Of a stretch of DNA of 64,000 bases, positions 8,436-17,636 are shown piece by piece. How positions within the stretch are numbered: the stretch's first letter is position 1; each line of letters starts with the position of its first letter. The position numbers were made by a program, and so were the translations under genes. Origin of the DNA: Martinezella rhizogenes (GTDB lineage: Bacteria; Pseudomonadota; Alphaproteobacteria; Rhizobiales; Rhizobiaceae); the NCBI RefSeq assembly GCF_000799715.1, contig NZ_JUHG01000014.1:487964-551963 (forward strand). The letters are read 5' to 3'. Under the pieces are notes generated by a model. It was not told the DNA's origin and made no database searches. It saw only the letters and a program-made list of their open reading frames with translations.

Positions 8436-10718
8436 ATGGATATGAACGAAATCAAAGAGATTTTCTTCCAGGAGTGCGAGGAGCAGCTCGCCGAACTGGA
8501 GTCCGGTCTCCTGAAATTGAATGACGGCGACCGTGACCCGGAAACCGTCAATGCCGTCTTCCGCGCCGTTCATTCCATCAAGGGTGGGGCAGGGGCCTTC
8601 GGTCTCGACGACCTCGTCTCTTTCGCCCATGTCTTCGAGACGACGCTCGATTGCGTTCGGTCCAACAAGCTGGAGCCGACCCAGGATGTCCTGAAGGTCA
8701 TGCTCAAGGCCGCCGACGTGCTGGCGGATCTGACCAATGTCGCCCGCGACGGCGGCAGCGTCGATCCAACCCGCAGCAGGGGACTGGTCAAGGAACTGGA
8801 GGCGCTGGCCCACGGCGAATTGCCCACGTCGTCCGCCGCCAGTGAACCCGCCCCGAAGCAGGTGAAGCCAAGGGCCCCGGTCAGCGTCGCGCCCGCTCCG
8901 GTGGATGATAGCGGTTTCCAGCCGATCCCCTTCAGCTTCGACGATGATTTCGGCGCTGACGACGTGTCCGTGGCCGTGCCGGAATACCAGGTCAGCTTCA
9001 AGCCGCGCGCCGATCTCTACGCCAAGGGCAATGATGCGACGTTGCTGCTGCGCGATCTCGCGCGAATCGGTGAGTTGAGTGTCCACTGCGACATGGAAGC
9101 CTTGCCGGGCCTGGACGAAATCGACGCTGAAGGCGCCTATTTCGCCTGGACGATCTCGGTCCGGACGGACAAGGGTGAAGATGCCATCCGCACTGTCTTC
9201 GAATTCGCCGAGTGGGATTGCGAGCTCGATGTCAGGCGGATCGAGGATGCCGCCGCCTCCAAGGGTGACGACGAGCTGCCCATGGTGCCGGTGCCCTTCG
9301 ATCTCTCCGCTCTCGATGATGATAGTGCCGGGCAGACCGCGCAAGCTGTCGAAGAAGCACCGAACGATGCGGCCGCCGCCGTTGCCGCCGCCGAGACGGC
9401 AACCAATATCGCGCAACTCGCCGCCGCCCGCGTCGAAAAGAAAGAAGCCGCGGCAGCCGCCGCTGCTGCTGCCAGTGCCGCCACGCAGAACAACGCCGCC
9501 GCGGCCGGCGTCGGCCAGACCATCCGCGTCGATCTCGACCGCGTCGACCGCCTGATCAACCTCGTCGGCGAACTGGTTATCAACCAGGCGATGTTGTCGC
9601 AGAGCGTCATCGAGAATGACAATAACGGTACGTCCTCGATCAATATGGGTCTCGAGGAGCTGCAGCAGCTCACCCGCGAGATCCAGGACAGCGTCATGGC
9701 GATCCGCGCGCAGCCGGTGAAGCCGGTCTTCCAGCGCATGTCGCGCATCGTCCGCGAAATCGCCGACATGACCGGCAAGTCGATCCGTCTGATCACCGAG
9801 GGTGAAAACACCGAAGTCGACAAGACGGTCATCGACAAGCTGGCCGAGCCATTGACCCACATGATCCGCAACGCGGTCGACCATGGCGTCGAGACCCCGG
9901 AAAAGCGCGCGGCACTCGGCAAGAACCCGGAGGGCACGGTTCGCCTGACGGCAAAGCATCGCTCCGGCCGCATCCTGATCGAACTGGCCGACGACGGCGC
10001 CGGCATCAACCGCGAGAAGGTCCGCCAGAAGGCGATCGACAACGATCTGATCGCCGCAGACGCCAATCTTTCCGACGAGGAAATCGACAACCTGATCTTC
10101 CTGCCGGGCTTTTCGACCGCCGACAAGATCTCTGACATTTCCGGCCGTGGCGTCGGCATGGACGTGGTCAAGCGCTCGATCCAGGCGCTCGGCGGCCGCA
10201 TCAACATCAGCTCCAAGCCGGGACATGGCTCGGTCTTCACCATGAGCCTGCCGCTGACGCTCGCCGTCCTCGACGGCATGGTGGTAACGGTGGCCGGCCA
10301 GACGCTGGTCGTGCCGCTGACCGCGATCGTCGAGACCCTGCAGCCGGAAGCCGCCGCCATCCATTCTTTCGGCGCCAACCACCGCCTGATCTCGATCCGC
10401 AACAGCTTCTGCCCGCTGGTGGATGTCGGGCGCATCCTGAATTTCCGCGCCACCCAGGCTGATCCGGTCGAAGGTGTCGCGTTGTTGGTGGAATCCGAAG
10501 GCGGCGGACAGCGCGCCCTGATGGTCGACGCCATCCAGGGCCAGCGCCAGGTCGTCATCAAGAGCCTCGAAGCAAACTACACGCATGTCCCCGGCATCGC
10601 AGCTGCGACCATCCTCGGTGACGGGCGCGTCGCGCTCATCCTCGATGTCGATGCCGTGGTCGGCGCCTCGCGCGGCCAGTCGCTGAAGGCTGAAATGTCC
10701 TACGCAGCGGTGGGTTGA
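8436..10718 (+). CDS. cheA: Chemotaxis histidine kinase CheA
   Basis: This 760-residue kinase shows the complete CheA order. P1 carries the phosphorylated H46 (AVHSIKGGAGAFGL). A P2-like CheY-binding region follows at about 180-290, then a very Ala-rich linker (about 310-357), and P3 dimerisation starting at VDRLINLVGELVINQ. The P4 ATPase has an N box HMIRNAVDHG (475-484), DDGAGI (519-524) and GRGVGMDVV. The C-terminal P5 CheW-like domain occupies about 625-750. It receives input from IcpA and membrane MCPs through CheW and phosphorylates CheY1, CheY2 and CheB. Confidence 0.97.
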   Translation: MDMNEIKEIFFQECEEQLAELESGLLKLNDGDRDPETVNAVFRAVHSIKGGAGAFGLDDLVSFAHVFETTLDCVRSNKLEPTQDVLKVMLKAADVLADLTNVARDGGSVDPTRSRGLVKELEALAHGELPTSSAASEPAPKQVKPRAPVSVAPAPVDDSGFQPIPFSFDDDFGADDVSVAVPEYQVSFKPRADLYAKGNDATLLLRDLARIGELSVHCDMEALPGLDEIDAEGAYFAWTISVRTDKGEDAIRTVFEFAEWDCELDVRRIEDAAASKGDDELPMVPVPFDLSALDDDSAGQTAQAVEEAPNDAAAAVAAAETATNIAQLAAARVEKKEAAAAAAAAASAATQNNAAAAGVGQTIRVDLDRVDRLINLVGELVINQAMLSQSVIENDNNGTSSINMGLEELQQLTREIQDSVMAIRAQPVKPVFQRMSRIVREIADMTGKSIRLITEGENTEVDKTVIDKLAEPLTHMIRNAVDHGVETPEKRAALGKNPEGTVRLTAKHRSGRILIELADDGAGINREKVRQKAIDNDLIAADANLSDEEIDNLIFLPGFSTADKISDISGRGVGMDVVKRSIQALGGRINISSKPGHGSVFTMSLPLTLAVLDGMVVTVAGQTLVVPLTAIVETLQPEAAAIHSFGANHRLISIRNSFCPLVDVGRILNFRATQADPVEGVALLVESEGGGQRALMVDAIQGQRQVVIKSLEANYTHVPGIAAATILGDGRVALILDVDAVVGASRGQSLKAEMSYAAVG

Positions 10719-10722
10719 GCCT

Positions 10723-11190
10723 ATGTCCTACGCGATCAAGAGCCTGACCCAGGGTGCCCGAGAGCTGATCGCCTTCCGAATCGGCGATCAGGAGTTCTGC
10801 GTCGACATCATGTCCGTCCGCGAAATTCGCGGCTGGACGCCGGCAACCGCCATGCCGCATGCGCCGGCATACATGCTCGGTGTGATCAATCTGCGCGGCG
10901 CGGTGCTGCCGATCGTCGACCTCTCGGCCCGGCTCGGCATGAAGCGCGCCGAGCCGACCGTGCGGCATGTGATCATCGTCGCGCAGGTCAAGCGCCAGGT
11001 CGCCGGTCTCTTGGTCGACGGCGTGTCGGATATCCTCACGGTCGCTGACGACACGATCCAGCCAACGCCGGAAGTCTCTTCCGACCATGAGCGGCAGTTC
11101 GCGCGCGGCGTCCTGGCGATCGACCGCCGGATGATCTGTCTCCTCGAACTCGAAACCCTGTTCCCCGAACACGAAAGCCAGGCCGCATGA
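10723..11190 (+). CDS. cheW: Chemotaxis adaptor CheW
   Basis: A single CheW domain of 155 residues (ELIAFRIGDQEFCVDIMSVR; YMLGVINLRGAVLPIVDL) couples receptors to CheA. It starts 4 nt after the cheA stop and overlaps cheR by ATGA. Its presence inside the operon matches Sinorhizobium and Rhizobium che1 clusters. I recall Agrobacterium placing cheW elsewhere, which would argue mildly against that genus. Confidence 0.95.
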   Translation: MSYAIKSLTQGARELIAFRIGDQEFCVDIMSVREIRGWTPATAMPHAPAYMLGVINLRGAVLPIVDLSARLGMKRAEPTVRHVIIVAQVKRQVAGLLVDGVSDILTVADDTIQPTPEVSSDHERQFARGVLAIDRRMICLLELETLFPEHESQAA

Positions 11191-12095
11191 GCGTGATGGG
11201 AGCAACAGATCTGAGAGCATCCCCGGACGAAGTTCTGGCCAGCGGTGAATATCCGCTGACCCGCCGCGACCTCACCGAGATTGCCGCCATGATCTATTCG
11301 GACGCCGGTATCTCTCTCAACGAGACCAAGGCTTCGCTGGTCTATTCGCGGCTGTCCAAGCATATCCGCACACTGGGCCTGCCGGGCTTCCGCGACTATT
11401 GCCAGCTGGTTTCCGCGCCGGCGGGGGCCGTCCAGCGGCGCGAGATGCTGTCGCACCTGACCACCAATTTCACCCGCTTCTTTCGCGAGAATCATCATTT
11501 CGACCATCTGCGCGACGAGGTGCTGCCCGGTCTTCTGGCGCGCGCCAAGGCCGGCGGCCGCGTCCGCATCTGGTCGGCGGCCTGTTCCGACGGACAGGAG
11601 CCCTACTCCATCGCACTCACGGTTCTGTCGCTGGCGCCGAACGCGGCGGACCTCGATTTCAGGATCCTGGCAACGGATATCGATCCGAAGATCCTCGGCC
11701 TCGCCCGCGTGGGCGCCTATGACGAAGCCGCGCTCGAAACCGTCTCGCCCGCCATGCGCAAGCAATGGTTCCAGGAGGTGGAGATCCAGGGGCGCCGCAA
11801 GTTCCAGATCGACGATCGCGTCAAGCGGCTGATCACCTATAACGAACTGAACCTCCTGGCGCAGTGGCCATTCAAGGGCAGCTTCGACGTCATCTTCTGC
11901 CGTAACGTCGTCATCTATTTCGACGAGCCAACGCAAACGAAAATCTGGTCGCGTTTCGCCGGGCAGCTGCAAGACAACGGCCATCTCTATATCGGCCATT
12001 CCGAGCGGGTCGCCGGCGACGCCAAGCACCTTTTCGACAATATCGGCATCACCACCTATCGCCATATCGGCAAGCATGCGGGGAGAAAACCATGA
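11187..12095 (+). CDS. cheR: Receptor methyltransferase CheR
   Basis: The 302-residue protein has the CheR N-terminal helical domain (about 20-90, ending TNFTRFFRE) and the SAM-binding methyltransferase domain. The latter shows RIWSAACSDGQEPYSIAL, ILATDIDPKIL and the late DVIFCRNVVIYFD motif. It adds methyl groups from S-adenosylmethionine to receptor glutamates, opposing CheB. It overlaps cheW and cheB by 4 nt each. Residues 1-20 look like a variable extension. Confidence 0.96.
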   Translation: MSVMGATDLRASPDEVLASGEYPLTRRDLTEIAAMIYSDAGISLNETKASLVYSRLSKHIRTLGLPGFRDYCQLVSAPAGAVQRREMLSHLTTNFTRFFRENHHFDHLRDEVLPGLLARAKAGGRVRIWSAACSDGQEPYSIALTVLSLAPNAADLDFRILATDIDPKILGLARVGAYDEAALETVSPAMRKQWFQEVEIQGRRKFQIDDRVKRLITYNELNLLAQWPFKGSFDVIFCRNVVIYFDEPTQTKIWSRFAGQLQDNGHLYIGHSERVAGDAKHLFDNIGITTYRHIGKHAGRKP

Positions 12096-13135
12096 TCGCT
12101 CCCGCCCGCGTCCTCGTCGTCGACGACTCGCCCACCATGCGCGGCCTGATCACAGCCGTCCTGCGCTCTGATCCGGAGGTCGACGTCATCGGCCAGGCCG
12201 GGGACGCGATGGAAGCACGCGCCGCGATCAAGGCGCTCAATCCCGACGTCGTGACGCTCGATATCGAGATGCCGAACATGAACGGCCTCGACTTCCTCGA
12301 AAAGATCATGACGCTCAGGCCCATGCCGGTCATCATGGTCTCGACCATGACGCATCGCGGCGCCGAGGCGACGCTCGCCGCCCTTGAGATCGGCGCGTTC
12401 GATTGCGTCGGCAAGCCGGTCCCAGGCGAGCCGCGCCCCTTCGGCGATCTGGCGGAAAAGGTGAAGGCGGCGGCCCGCTCGCAGCGGCAATTCGTCAAGC
12501 CTTCCGCCAGCCATGTCCCGCCGCCCGCGGTCGCGGATTTCCGCGTCGGCCGCAAGATCGTGGCGATCGGCTCGTCCACCGGCGGTGTCGAGGCCCTGAT
12601 CGCGGTGCTCCAGAAATTCCCGGCCAATTGCCCGCCGACGGTCATCACCCAGCATATGCCGCCGAGTTTCACCCGCAGTTTCGCCGAGCGCCTCAACCGT
12701 CTCTGCGCCCCCGTGGTGCAGGAGGCGAGCGACGGCGCGCGGCTGGAGATCGGCAAGATCTATCTGGCCCCTGGCGGCGAAAGGCATCTGCAGGTGGCCA
12801 GCGCCTCGGCGCCGCATTGCCGGCTGGTCGAGGGTGGGCCGGTCAACGGCCATCGCCCTTCCGTCGACGCGCTGTTCGATTCGGTGGCCGAGCTTGCCGG
12901 CCGCAATGCCGTGGGCGTGATCCTGACCGGCATGGGGCGCGATGGCGCCGCCGGTCTTCTCAAGATGCGCCATGCCGGCGCGCGCACCATCGGTCAGAAC
13001 GAAAAGACCTGCGTGGTCTATGGAATGCCGAGGGTCGCATTCGAGCTCGGCGCAGTCGAACAGCAGTTTCCGCTGAACGCCATTGGCGAGGAAATATTGA
13101 AAGTAACAGCCGCCCGAAAGGAAGGGAGCGAATAA
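12092..13135 (+). CDS. cheB: Receptor methylesterase/deamidase CheB
   Basis: This 347-residue protein has an N-terminal receiver domain with D57 as phospho-acceptor (VTLDIEMPNMNG), a linker (about 125-150) and the C-terminal methylesterase. The catalytic triad is readable as S162 (AIGSSTGG), H188 (TQHMPPSF) and D284 (GMGRDGA). Phosphorylation by CheA activates it to demethylate receptors. Its TAA overlaps the cheY2 ATG (TAATG), so the two are probably translationally coupled. Confidence 0.96.
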   Translation: MIAPARVLVVDDSPTMRGLITAVLRSDPEVDVIGQAGDAMEARAAIKALNPDVVTLDIEMPNMNGLDFLEKIMTLRPMPVIMVSTMTHRGAEATLAALEIGAFDCVGKPVPGEPRPFGDLAEKVKAAARSQRQFVKPSASHVPPPAVADFRVGRKIVAIGSSTGGVEALIAVLQKFPANCPPTVITQHMPPSFTRSFAERLNRLCAPVVQEASDGARLEIGKIYLAPGGERHLQVASASAPHCRLVEGGPVNGHRPSVDALFDSVAELAGRNAVGVILTGMGRDGAAGLLKMRHAGARTIGQNEKTCVVYGMPRVAFELGAVEQQFPLNAIGEEILKVTAARKEGSE

Positions 13136-13524
13136 TGTCTCTAGCGGAAAAAATCAAAGTTCTAATCGTCGACGATCAGGTCACCAGTCGCCTGTTGCTA
13201 AGCGACGCGCTGACGCAATTGGGCTTCAAGCAGATCACTGCCGCCGGCGACGGTGAGCAGGGCATGAAGATCATGCAGCAGCAGCCGCATCATCTGGTGA
13301 TCTCGGACTTCAACATGCCGAAGATGGATGGTCTCGGCCTGTTGCAGGCCGTGCGCACCAATCCGGCAACGAAGAAGGCCGCCTTCATCATCCTGACAGC
13401 GCAGGGCGATCGTGCCCTGGTGCAGAAGGCAGCCGCGCTTGGCGCCAACAATGTTCTCGCCAAGCCCTTTACCATCGAAAAGATGAAGGCTGCGATCGAG
13501 GCCGTGTTCGGAGCACTGAAATGA
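13135..13524 (+). CDS. cheY2: CheY2 response regulator (motor control)
   Basis: A 129-residue receiver domain with D13/D14, phospho-acceptor D58 (ISDFNMPKMDG), T88 (ILTAQG) and K110 (LAKPF). By analogy with S. meliloti, phosphorylated CheY2 is the main regulator that slows the unidirectional motor, while CheY1 acts as a sink. The ATG at 13135 overlaps the cheB stop, and a GAAGGGAG ribosome binding site lies inside cheB. It overlaps cheD by 4 nt. Confidence 0.94.
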   Translation: MSLAEKIKVLIVDDQVTSRLLLSDALTQLGFKQITAAGDGEQGMKIMQQQPHHLVISDFNMPKMDGLGLLQAVRTNPATKKAAFIILTAQGDRALVQKAAALGANNVLAKPFTIEKMKAAIEAVFGALK

Positions 13525-14075
13525 TCCTTGAGGCCGCTGCCCGTCGCGTGCACATCATTCAGGGCGAGTATAAGGTCATCGGCGATCCCGAAGTGGTGCT
13601 GGCGACCATTCTCGGCTCGTGCGTGGCGGCATGCTTGCGCGATCCGGTGGCTGGTGTTGGCGGCATGAACCATTTCCTGCTGCCGGGAATGGCGTCCTCG
13701 CCGACGAGCGGCGGCGACGCCACGCGCTACGGCGTGCATCTGATGGAACTGCTGATCAACGGTCTTCTGAAGCAGGGCGCGCGCCGCGACCGGCTGGAGG
13801 CGAAGGTTTTTGGCGGCGCGAAGACAATTGCCACCTTCTCCAATGTTGGCGAACAGAACGCGGCCTTTGCCATGCAGTTCCTGCGGGATGAAGGCATCCC
13901 GGTGGTCGGCTCCAGTACGGGCGGCGAGCATGGACGCAAGGTGGAATACTGGCCTGTTTCCGGCCGTGCGCGGCAATATCCGCTAACCGGCGCCGAGACG
14001 CAGAAGACCGTGGCCCTGGAACAGCGCCCCGTTGCAGCCCCGAAGCCCGCCGACAATGCGATCGAATTTTTCTGA
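13521..14075 (+). CDS. cheD: Chemoreceptor glutamine deamidase CheD
   Basis: A 184-residue CheD with its conserved catalytic region: Cys34 in LGSCVAACL and His51 in GGMNHFLLP. CheD deamidates specific receptor glutamines and, in other systems, interacts with CheY or CheC. The later MEVLINxL-like (MELLINGLLKQGA) and AKVFGGAK blocks are also family signatures. The C-terminal about 20 residues (ending IEFF) are variable. It overlaps cheY2 by ATGA; cheT follows after 17 nt. Confidence 0.94.
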   Translation: MILEAAARRVHIIQGEYKVIGDPEVVLATILGSCVAACLRDPVAGVGGMNHFLLPGMASSPTSGGDATRYGVHLMELLINGLLKQGARRDRLEAKVFGGAKTIATFSNVGEQNAAFAMQFLRDEGIPVVGSSTGGEHGRKVEYWPVSGRARQYPLTGAETQKTVALEQRPVAAPKPADNAIEFF

Positions 14076-14092
14076 TCAGCGAGGACGACCCG

Positions 14093-14482
14093 ATGACCAA
14101 TATCCAGCGCGCCAATATGACGGCCATGCAGGAGGCGCTTCCCGCCATCCTGTTGCGGATCGTGGCGGAATTGCACGATATCGCCTATCTGATCGAGCGT
14201 ATCGAGCCGCAACTGCTCGATCTCAGCGGCGTCAACGTGCTGGAATCGCCTGATGCGATGAAGGTCATGCAGGGCATCGACCTCGCCGTGCAGAAGACGC
14301 GCGGCATTGCCGAGTTTATCGACACCATCACCGGCGACATGCCGGATGGCTGGATGGTCGATGTCGCGACGGCGCTGAGTCTGGTCAAGCTCACCGAGAT
14401 GCAGAAGGCGCTCGGCGGCAGCGGCCGTCATGGTCATTCCCAGCCTCTCGCCAAGGCCGCCGGCGACTTCGATTTCTTCTGA
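14093..14482 (+). CDS. cheT: CheT (orf10-type), CheZ-like small chemotaxis protein
   Basis: This 129-residue all-helical protein is the last gene of the che operon, where S. meliloti has cheT. It contains D63LAVQ67, matching the DxxxQ catalytic pattern of the phosphatase CheZ. It ends in an acidic/aromatic tail (GDFDFF) that recalls the short CheY-binding tail of CheZ. Family knowledge links CheT to signal termination and to CheR; the sequence alone does not prove phosphatase activity. No terminator was found before fliF, 166 nt away. Confidence 0.85.
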   Translation: MTNIQRANMTAMQEALPAILLRIVAELHDIAYLIERIEPQLLDLSGVNVLESPDAMKVMQGIDLAVQKTRGIAEFIDTITGDMPDGWMVDVATALSLVKLTEMQKALGGSGRHGHSQPLAKAAGDFDFF

Positions 14483-14648
14483 CCGCAACCGCTGATACCC
14501 GCCGTTGTTTTTCCTATAGTTTTTTAAATAGTTTTACCCGCTTTCCTTCGTTCTTCCTGCCGGACGAAACGCTCGCACAAGTTTCGATTCCTATCTTCGC
14601 TGCAGGGCACAAAGCCATCAGGTCTTTGACGAATCGTGCGAGAACAGA

Positions 14649-16328
14649 ATGAATCTGTTAAATCAATTAGTTCCCTTGTTCAGGAATCTGCAGAATCTCG
14701 GGAGGACGCGGTTGCTGACTCTCGCCGGCGTGGGCATTTTGTCCGTGGCGTTGGTCCTGTTTGCAGCCCTCTACGTCAACAAGCCCGCTCAGGAGACACT
14801 TTATGTCGGCCTGGATGCGACCGATCTCAATCAGATCAGCATTGCGCTTGCCGAAGCCAACATCAACTTCCAGGTGGGCACGGATGGCACCAGCCTGACC
14901 GTGCCGACAGGCATGACCGGCAAGGCCCGCGCGCTTCTCGCCGAGCGCGGCCTGCCGAACAGCACCAATGCCGGCTATGAACTGTTCGACAATGTCGGCT
15001 CGCTCGGCCTGACCTCCTTCATGCAGGAAGTGACCCGTGTCCGCGCGCTCGAAGGCGAAATCGGCCGCACGATCACCTCGATTTCGGGCATCAGCGCGGC
15101 GCGCGTCCACATTGTCATGCAGGATGTCGGCAACTTCCGGAAGGCGGATCAGAAGCCGACGGCCTCTGTCATGATCCGGGCCAATGCCGAAGCGGCGCGC
15201 AAGGCAGCCCAGGCCATCCGCCATCTCGTCGCCTCTGCCGTTCCTGGTCTGGAGGTTGACGATGTCACGATTCTTGACTCCACCGGGCAGTTGCTCGCCT
15301 CCGGTGACGATCAAAGCAATGGTGCGCTGAACCGCAATCTTGGTATCGTGCAGAATGTCCAGAGCGAAGTCGCATCGAATATCGACAAGGCCCTGGCGCC
15401 CTTCCTCGGCATGGACAATTTCCGCTCCAGCGTGACGGCCCAGCTCAATACCGACAGCCAGCAGGTACAGGAAACCACCTTCGACCCGGAGTCGAAGGTC
15501 GAGCGTTCGGTGCGCACCACCAAGGAAGCGCAGAAGTCGCAACAGCGCCAGTCGGACACGGCGGCAACCGTCGAACAGAACATTCCGCAAGCCGCGCCCC
15601 AGGCCGGCGGCAACGGGCCGACATCGAACGACCAGACCGACAAGCGCGAAGAGCAGACCAACTACGAAATCAACAGCAAGACGATCGCAACGACCCGCAA
15701 CAGCTACAAGATTGAGAAGCTGTCGGTCGCCGTGGTGGTCAACAAGGGCCGTATCGCCCAGATGGTCGGGCAACCGGCCGATCCGGCTAAGGTCGACGCC
15801 TATATCGCCGAGATGCAGAAGATCGTCGCAACCGCCGCCGGCGTCGATCCCAGCCGCGGCGACGTGGTCACCGTCAATGCGATGGATTTCCTCGACACCC
15901 AGCTGCTCGACGACAACGCCTCGGGTCTCAACATCATGGATGTGCTGAGCCGCAACATCGCCGGCATCATCAATTCGCTCGCCTTCGTCGCGGTGGCCGT
16001 CCTTATCATCTGGATGGGCTTCCGCCCACTGATCCGCTCGCTTGGCGGCGGAGCCAACGGCACCGCCCTGCCGGATGCGGCCGGCCTGGAATTGCCGGAC
16101 TTCGCGCCCGGCGCGGTCGGCGGACCCGGTGCCGCGCTGATGGACGGTTTCGGTTCGGATTTCGGCTTCGACAGCACCGACGACCTGCTGACGATGGGCG
16201 AGGACAGCGGCACCTTCAATCGCCGCGTCAAGGAAGGGCCGGAGCGTCGCCTCTCGCGCATGGTGGAGATCAGCGAGGAGCGCGCCGCCAAGATCCTCAG
16301 AAAATGGGCTGTCGACAAGGCCGCTTGA
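14649..16328 (+). CDS. fliF: Flagellar MS-ring protein FliF
   Basis: The 559-residue FliF forms the MS ring in the inner membrane. It has an N-terminal membrane span (about 20-42) and a YscJ/FliF ring-building motif region with EGEIGRTITSISGISAARVH (about 133-152). A long hydrophilic periplasmic segment is rich in Gln/Thr (about 270-345). A second span lies at about 440-460, and the cytoplasmic C-terminus (RLSRMVEISEERAAKILRKW) binds FliG. A hairpin terminator lies 20 nt after the stop. Confidence 0.97.
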   Translation: MNLLNQLVPLFRNLQNLGRTRLLTLAGVGILSVALVLFAALYVNKPAQETLYVGLDATDLNQISIALAEANINFQVGTDGTSLTVPTGMTGKARALLAERGLPNSTNAGYELFDNVGSLGLTSFMQEVTRVRALEGEIGRTITSISGISAARVHIVMQDVGNFRKADQKPTASVMIRANAEAARKAAQAIRHLVASAVPGLEVDDVTILDSTGQLLASGDDQSNGALNRNLGIVQNVQSEVASNIDKALAPFLGMDNFRSSVTAQLNTDSQQVQETTFDPESKVERSVRTTKEAQKSQQRQSDTAATVEQNIPQAAPQAGGNGPTSNDQTDKREEQTNYEINSKTIATTRNSYKIEKLSVAVVVNKGRIAQMVGQPADPAKVDAYIAEMQKIVATAAGVDPSRGDVVTVNAMDFLDTQLLDDNASGLNIMDVLSRNIAGIINSLAFVAVAVLIIWMGFRPLIRSLGGGANGTALPDAAGLELPDFAPGAVGGPGAALMDGFGSDFGFDSTDDLLTMGEDSGTFNRRVKEGPERRLSRMVEISEERAAKILRKWAVDKAA

Positions 16329-16348
16329 GAACAAGGCCGCCTGAGAAC

Positions 16349-16374
16349 AAGACCGGGAGAGATCCCGGTCTTTT
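16349..16374 (+). terminator. Intrinsic terminator after fliF
   Basis: A perfect 10-bp stem, AAGACCGGGA (16349-16358) with TCCCGGTCTT (16363-16372), encloses a 4-nt loop and runs into TTTT. It is placed to end the fliF transcript before the long visN leader. Confidence 0.85.
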
Positions 16375-16407
16375 CGCATGAATGGCCCGGTCCTTTCGCA
16401 TGAATGG
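16364..16407. repeat. Two-copy 22-bp tandem repeat overlapping the fliF terminator
   Basis: Positions 16364-16385 and 16386-16407 are direct tandem copies with one mismatch in 22 (TTTT versus CTTT in the middle). The first copy includes the right arm and T-tract of the terminator. It looks like a local duplication; no function is evident. Confidence 0.75.
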
Positions 16408-16887
16408 ATAGTATGCCGCCGCGCCATTGCAATCCTGGATTTCGCGAATATTTGCTGCAAGCCAACGTCACGAAATCAGGCTGTATGAGGTGTTGGCAAG
16501 CAAGCCTGAGACCGGAAATTTCATTGCTGGGTAGAAAGAATCGACTTACAGTCGGCTCACCTGTCCGCAACAGCGCCGAATCGGCGCGAATCGGGCTGTG
16601 AAATCCACGCTTGGTGAATTCAGAGATTGAAGACGCCGGGATGCGGGGAAATCAGTCTATGGTTTGTTGATTGTGTTTTGGCGATTCGCGTCAATGCAAT
16701 TGCCGAAGTGGAATTCATGTTAGCGCCCACGCGCCGCGCGAATGCCTATGAGGAATAGCTGTAATTTAAGTTGGCGCGGATACCTCTCTGAAAATCGATG
16801 TCGGTTTTCGAAGTTATGCGCCGGGTCCAGACCGAGCAATGCTTTCGTTGACGTCTGATCGTCTGACAGTGGCAGGAAACGCAGAAA
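16408..16887. other. Long gene-free leader region upstream of visN
   Basis: About 480 nt without a convincing gene. The part around 16640-16800 is relatively AT-rich (for example TTTGTTGATTGTGTTTTGGC) and is the likely location of the visN promoter and upstream regulatory sites. I could not define specific operators. Confidence 0.5.
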
Positions 16888-17625
16888 ATGGACATGCAGA
16901 TATCGCAAGCGAGCAAGAGCGATAAGGATGCGCGAGCAGCCGCTCCTTCCAACGCCATGTCGCGCGATCAGCTCATTCTGCAACTGACTGCCGTCGCCGG
17001 CCCCGCCTATCTCCAGCCCGGTTTGCGTGTACTGACGGATTATGTCGGCGCCGCCTATTATCTTCTGGCGCGCTGCGATCTCATCCAGGAGAGCGGGCTC
17101 GATTTCGTCGTATCCTCGGATTGGCCCTTCGATCTCGTCCGGCGCCTGGCTTCAGAACTCACGAGCGGTTATGGCCGTGCCGGCGAGCTGGAAAAATCCA
17201 TGTCGCTGTTCCAGCCGAATTTTGCCTTCCTGCCCGATGATGTCGAGCTGCCGGAAGGCGTCAGCCGTCATTATTGCGCGCTGACCTTCAATGTCGGGCG
17301 CACGCGGTTCTCGCTGATGCTGCTGGCTCGCGACAGCCTGTTGCTGTCCCCCGAGCGGCTGCGCGATGTCGGGCTGCTGGCGGGTTATTTCGCCAGCTTC
17401 AGCCGTAGCGTGGAAGGCAAGCTGGAGCGCGATTTTGATCTGACCGAGCGCGAACTGGAATGCCTGTTCTGGATTGCCGAAGGCAAGACCAGCGACGAGA
17501 TCGCCATGATCCTCGGTATCTCGCGCAATACCATCAACAACTACATCACCAGCGTCATGCGCAAGACCGCGACGAAAACGCGGTCGGAAGCGATCGCTTT
17601 TGCCGTCAGAAACAACCTCGTTTGA
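16888..17625 (+). CDS. visN: LuxR-type motility master regulator VisN
   Basis: A 245-residue protein with an N-terminal ligand-type domain and a C-terminal LuxR HTH (LTERELECLFWIAEGKTSDE then IAMILGISRNTINNYI, about 187-222). VisN and VisR form the heteromeric activator at the top of the S. meliloti flagellar cascade, needed for rem and later genes. The location between fliF and the divergently oriented C-ring operon is the same as in S. meliloti. The ATG has AGGAAA upstream. The partner visR starts 11 nt after the stop. Confidence 0.92.
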   Translation: MDMQISQASKSDKDARAAAPSNAMSRDQLILQLTAVAGPAYLQPGLRVLTDYVGAAYYLLARCDLIQESGLDFVVSSDWPFDLVRRLASELTSGYGRAGELEKSMSLFQPNFAFLPDDVELPEGVSRHYCALTFNVGRTRFSLMLLARDSLLLSPERLRDVGLLAGYFASFSRSVEGKLERDFDLTERELECLFWIAEGKTSDEIAMILGISRNTINNYITSVMRKTATKTRSEAIAFAVRNNLV

Positions 17626-17636
17626 AGGCCCATTGA

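Noticed and set aside
9360..9510. Ala-rich repetitive stretch inside cheA considered as an inserted repeat
   Set aside because: It stays in frame and lies at the linker before P3, where CheA proteins are naturally low-complexity.
8364..10586. Very long open frame on the minus strand opposite cheA
   Set aside because: It is a mirror of the cheA coding frame in GC-rich DNA; its translation is low-complexity and matches no family, while cheA is complete and conserved.
14667..16460. Long minus-strand open frame opposite fliF
   Set aside because: Antisense shadow of fliF; composition is unlike a folded protein.
16404..16601. Possible 65-residue gene upstream of visN
   Set aside because: No ribosome binding site, start lies in the tandem repeat, and the translation has no recognisable feature.
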